A DNA stretch of 8,731 nt, taken from contig NZUD01000085.1 of the NCBI GenBank assembly GCA_002697005.1, positions 2,646 through 11,376 of the forward strand, given 5' to 3'. Of this stretch, positions 6,471 through 8,731 are shown piece by piece. Within the stretch, counting starts at the first letter, position 1, and every line of letters starts with the position of its first letter. The translations under genes were made by a program, and so were the position numbers. Source of the stretch: Chloroflexota bacterium. Its GTDB lineage: Bacteria; Chloroflexota; Dehalococcoidia; UBA3495. Below the pieces are notes generated by a model that searched no databases, had not been told where the DNA came from, and worked only from the letters and a program-made list of their open reading frames with translations.

Positions 6471-6521
6471 TTATCACATCCACTCTTATGACGCTAACAA
6501 CAGCAAGATGTGGTGAAAGCG

Positions 6522-6543
6522 ATTATATGCTGGGTCGATTATA
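6522..6543 (-). promoter_or_regulatory. Two perfect -10 hexamers in a direct repeat ahead of MFS copy 1
   Basis: On the minus strand TATAATCG occurs twice with a 16-nt period (TATAAT at 6538-6543 and at 6522-6527). Neither has a good -35 at 16-18 nt. GCTGGGT (6529-6535) and ACCCAGC (6573-6579) form a 7-bp inverted repeat around the upstream part, possibly an operator. Suggests that copy 1 can be transcribed on its own as well as by read-through. Confidence 0.4.
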
Positions 6544-6580
6544 GCGAATCACAATGATAAATACATCCCACAACCCAGCG

Positions 6581-7945
6581 TTAATCGGCCGCTGCCGCAG
6601 ACCCAGGAACATAGTCACTCCGGGCCTCGGGAGGCAGTGATTCCTCCCAATCTGGAATCAGTACTTGGGATGTGCTATCCAGTGTGGATATAACGAGAAC
6701 GCCAGTTAAACTAAACGCCGCAGATAGAGCAAACACCAATACATAGGAACCCGTGGTGAAAATCACCAGGCCGGCAAGAACCGTGGTCACGGCATGCCCC
6801 ATCATTGCGCCAGTCATCTGAGCTCCGTATGCACCGCCCATGGGGCCGTCTCCGAAATACCGCCGGTTTATCTCTAGATAACTGGTCCATTCGCCACCGA
6901 ACCCGAGCCCGAATACAACCGCGAACAGGTAGAACAGCCAAACGTCATGCGCCCAAAAAAGCATGACAACCGTCAAGCCTTGAATCGTCAGGCTGGCTAC
7001 CATCATCTTCCGGGGGCCATATATCTCGGCAAGAATAGGACTGCCCAAGCGACTCAATATGCTGACTACCGACAAGATGCTGATAGTCAAAGCGGCCGCT
7101 GTCAGAGAGATTCCTTCATCTACAGCAAAGGGCACTACAAATATCAACACTATCCCATGGCCTGCACAGCCGAGGGCATGGATCAAGGGCAGGTTCCAAA
7201 AAGCGGCGGTCCGTCGCATACTCCGGTTCAGGGCTTGAAGTCGCAGCTTGTCGATCTCTGGTTCCCGAACCACCGGCGGTGGATCACTCTCAGAAGCACC
7301 AAAGGGCTCGATGCCTATATCTGCCGGTTTACTACGGATGAAAGGCCAGACCAACAGCATGATTCCCGAGCCCACTATTCCTATGAGCAGGAAGGTGTCC
7401 CTCCAGCCCACTGCCTCTAATAATTCGGCGATTACAGGTGCAAGGATCGCTGTCCCGATACCGCCAACAGCCCAGAGGATCCCAACTCCAACACCTAATC
7501 GCCTTCGGAACCAAACGCTTATGGACGCCATCATTGGCACCATTGTGATCGAGGCCGTAGCCGACATGAACACGCTGTAGAACAAGAAAAACTGCCAAAC
7601 ATGACTAATAAAACCCAGCGAAGCCATGCCTAACCCATACATTGCGATCCCTGCGAGCATCATGCGCCGGGCGCCAAATCGGTCTCCTAAATAGCCGGTT
7701 ATCGGCGCATATATAGCGCTGAATAGGTAATACACAGAGATGGCAGCCGTGATCTCGAAGACGCTCCAGCCAAAGTCTCCATCAGCATCGCTTAGAGGAG
7801 GCACCATGATGCCTGCGACAAAGAACACGGAACTGCCAAAGATCTGAACGATCGCCAATACGGCGACAATCATCCAGCTATAGTGGATGCAGAACGGTAG
7901 CCGTATTGGTGGCTTTTTTAAGATTTTCCCACTGCCTTGAATCAT
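6581..7945 (-). CDS. MFS transporter, monocarboxylate/oxalate-formate-antiporter style (copy 2)
   Basis: A 454-aa, 12-helix carrier, paralogous to the neighbouring MFS gene and aligned without gaps over at least the first 90 residues (both have AGIMVPPLSDADGDFGW at 44-60). Motif A is GYLGDRFGAR (84-93); FRRRLGVGVGILWAVGGIGT fills helix 4-5; helix 7 begins HALGCAGHG; the cytoplasmic tail keeps SQVLIPDWEESLP, where copy 1 has SHVLIPDWEDDLP. It differs at residues likely to line the pore, for example SVFEITAAIS against SLGTIGAVIA at 61-70, which adds an acidic residue (E64) near helix 2. The ATG at 7945 has a weak GGGA just upstream. It lies 54 nt after the DinB/MDMPI-type gene on the same strand, so those two are probably co-transcribed. 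Organic-anion transport is inferred from family style; the true substrate cannot be read. Confidence 0.9.
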   Translation of the reverse strand: MIQGSGKILKKPPIRLPFCIHYSWMIVAVLAIVQIFGSSVFFVAGIMVPPLSDADGDFGWSVFEITAAISVYYLFSAIYAPITGYLGDRFGARRMMLAGIAMYGLGMASLGFISHVWQFFLFYSVFMSATASITMVPMMASISVWFRRRLGVGVGILWAVGGIGTAILAPVIAELLEAVGWRDTFLLIGIVGSGIMLLVWPFIRSKPADIGIEPFGASESDPPPVVREPEIDKLRLQALNRSMRRTAAFWNLPLIHALGCAGHGIVLIFVVPFAVDEGISLTAAALTISILSVVSILSRLGSPILAEIYGPRKMMVASLTIQGLTVVMLFWAHDVWLFYLFAVVFGLGFGGEWTSYLEINRRYFGDGPMGGAYGAQMTGAMMGHAVTTVLAGLVIFTTGSYVLVFALSAAFSLTGVLVISTLDSTSQVLIPDWEESLPPEARSDYVPGSAAAAD

Positions 7946-7999
7946 TCGTCCCGTCCATAGCGATGATTGTCCATCTCCAAGAGCGTTTTAATAGCAAGA

Positions 8000-8731
8000 T
8001 CAAATCATAATGTTCATCTGGTTGATGATGGTCTCTCCAAGGACAGTGTCCCCAGAAATCGTGATCTTTCTGGAACTTAGGGCTTCTGCCGGGTCCCAGC
8101 GCCCGCAGCCCAGGCACATAAAAGTCTCCACATCAGTGGTCAGCTTGACAGTGGGAGAGAGTGGCTCCGAGTCCAGCACGCTGCCCCGTCCTCCGTCAAT
8201 CCCAACGGGAACCACGTTGCCTGCAGGCCCCGTGATATCAAATACTACGGTAGTGCCATCTGGTGCTTGAGCTTTCCTCGCGGCGACGAATGGCATAGCC
8301 CTAGTAACTCTACCTAAGGCGTGAGCGGCAACTGCGCTATCCAACTCGCCCGGGATAGCTAGCGCTCTGCGTATATCCTGCTCATGTACCCAAGCGTCCA
8401 TGATGCGGATGTTCACAAACTCTGTGATCGTCCCGGGGCCAAGAGGGGTATGCGTCTCAGCAGCGAATTCCTCGTCAGTCAAGCCCCTTAAGTATGCTAG
8501 CCGTTGCCCGGTCAACCGTCGGAATTCTTCCAATACCTGCTGCCCGGTCCAAGCACGGCGAAAATCGACCACCACTTCGTTCGACTGACCAACGTCATTC
8601 TTCACATGACCCGTTTCTTGTGGGGTGTGGTCGGGTCGAGGATTACCTAATATCCCAGATTCGGCACCCACCAAATGCGACACTTGGTCTTGGACGGACC
8701 AGCCGGGACAATCAGTCGGTGCTTTCCACTG
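8000..8731 (-). CDS. DinB/MDMPI-like metalloenzyme (maleylpyruvate isomerase family), 5' end missing
   Basis: The frame is open to the right edge, giving 243 visible residues; about 15-30 N-terminal residues are probably missing. A GTG at 8683 is in frame but is not the start, because the preceding codons read DCPGWSVQDQVSHLVGAE, the conserved first helix of this family. Domain order: DinB-like four-helix bundle, with metal-site His in VSHLVGAE and a second site in DAWVHEQDIRRAL, then a C-terminal MDMPI_C/SCP2-like domain with DVETFMCLGCGRWDP and ITISGDTVLGETII. Characterised members are thiol-dependent maleylpyruvate isomerases of the gentisate pathway; many relatives are other thiol-transferases of unknown substrate. 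The gene heads or continues a unit with two MFS carriers. Mycothiol, the thiol used by actinobacterial members, is not expected in Chloroflexota, so the thiol partner and reaction are open. The family is clear; the specific reaction is not. Confidence 0.85.
   Translation of the reverse strand, partial: QWKAPTDCPGWSVQDQVSHLVGAESGILGNPRPDHTPQETGHVKNDVGQSNEVVVDFRRAWTGQQVLEEFRRLTGQRLAYLRGLTDEEFAAETHTPLGPGTITEFVNIRIMDAWVHEQDIRRALAIPGELDSAVAAHALGRVTRAMPFVAARKAQAPDGTTVVFDITGPAGNVVPVGIDGGRGSVLDSEPLSPTVKLTTDVETFMCLGCGRWDPAEALSSRKITISGDTVLGETIINQMNIMI

Noticed and set aside
1..8731. tRNA/rRNA genes, CRISPR arrays, insertion sequences, phage or toxin-antitoxin genes
   Set aside because: No TPsiC-like arm, repeat-spacer pattern, transposase motif or terminal inverted repeat was seen on reading both strands.

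Overview
The window reads as a chromosomal segment of an aerobic or facultatively respiring bacterium of roughly mid-50s % GC by eye. The gene set fits Chloroflexota, perhaps the SAR202/Dehalococcoidia side: a small membrane protein, a pentaheme cytochrome and a Tat-exported molybdopterin-type protein in a row, paralogous MFS carriers, an HpaB-type flavin monooxygenase, PuuE-like deacetylases and a DinB/MDMPI-type enzyme. This placement rests on protein style recalled from memory, not on a marker gene or a search, and is tentative.

Layout. (1) 1-1225, minus strand: an electron-transfer operon. A two-helix 98-aa membrane protein is followed by a membrane-anchored cytochrome c with five CXXCH motifs, then by the first 65 codons of a Tat-signal molybdopterin oxidoreductase that runs off the left edge. 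The order resembles the ActA/ActB part of alternative complex III and related complex iron-sulfur molybdoenzymes. (2) 1226-1522: non-coding, holding a clear minus-strand intrinsic terminator, a promoter-like element and a nested inverted repeat. (3) 1523-3367, minus strand: two tandem paralogous polysaccharide-deacetylase-fold (PuuE-like) hydrolases, 33 nt apart, with a good promoter and Shine-Dalgarno upstream. (4) 3548-4999, plus strand: a complete HpaB-family FADH2-dependent monooxygenase, divergent from the hydrolase pair and behind an excellent Shine-Dalgarno. (5) 5085-8731, minus strand: a likely operon of a DinB/maleylpyruvate-isomerase-like enzyme (5' end beyond the right edge) followed by two paralogous 12-helix MFS carriers.

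How it may work together. Regions 3-5 look like a catabolic island for small organic acids or aromatic/heterocyclic compounds: MFS uptake, hydroxylation by a two-component flavin monooxygenase whose reductase is not in the window, C-N or ester hydrolysis by the PuuE-like pair, and an isomerase or thiol-transfer step by the DinB-like protein. The substrate cannot be read from the sequence. The HpaB homologue has Phe where the Thermus enzyme has a substrate-contacting Tyr, so 4-hydroxyphenylacetate should not be assumed. Region 1 is a separate respiratory unit. No tRNA, rRNA, CRISPR array or insertion sequence was seen.
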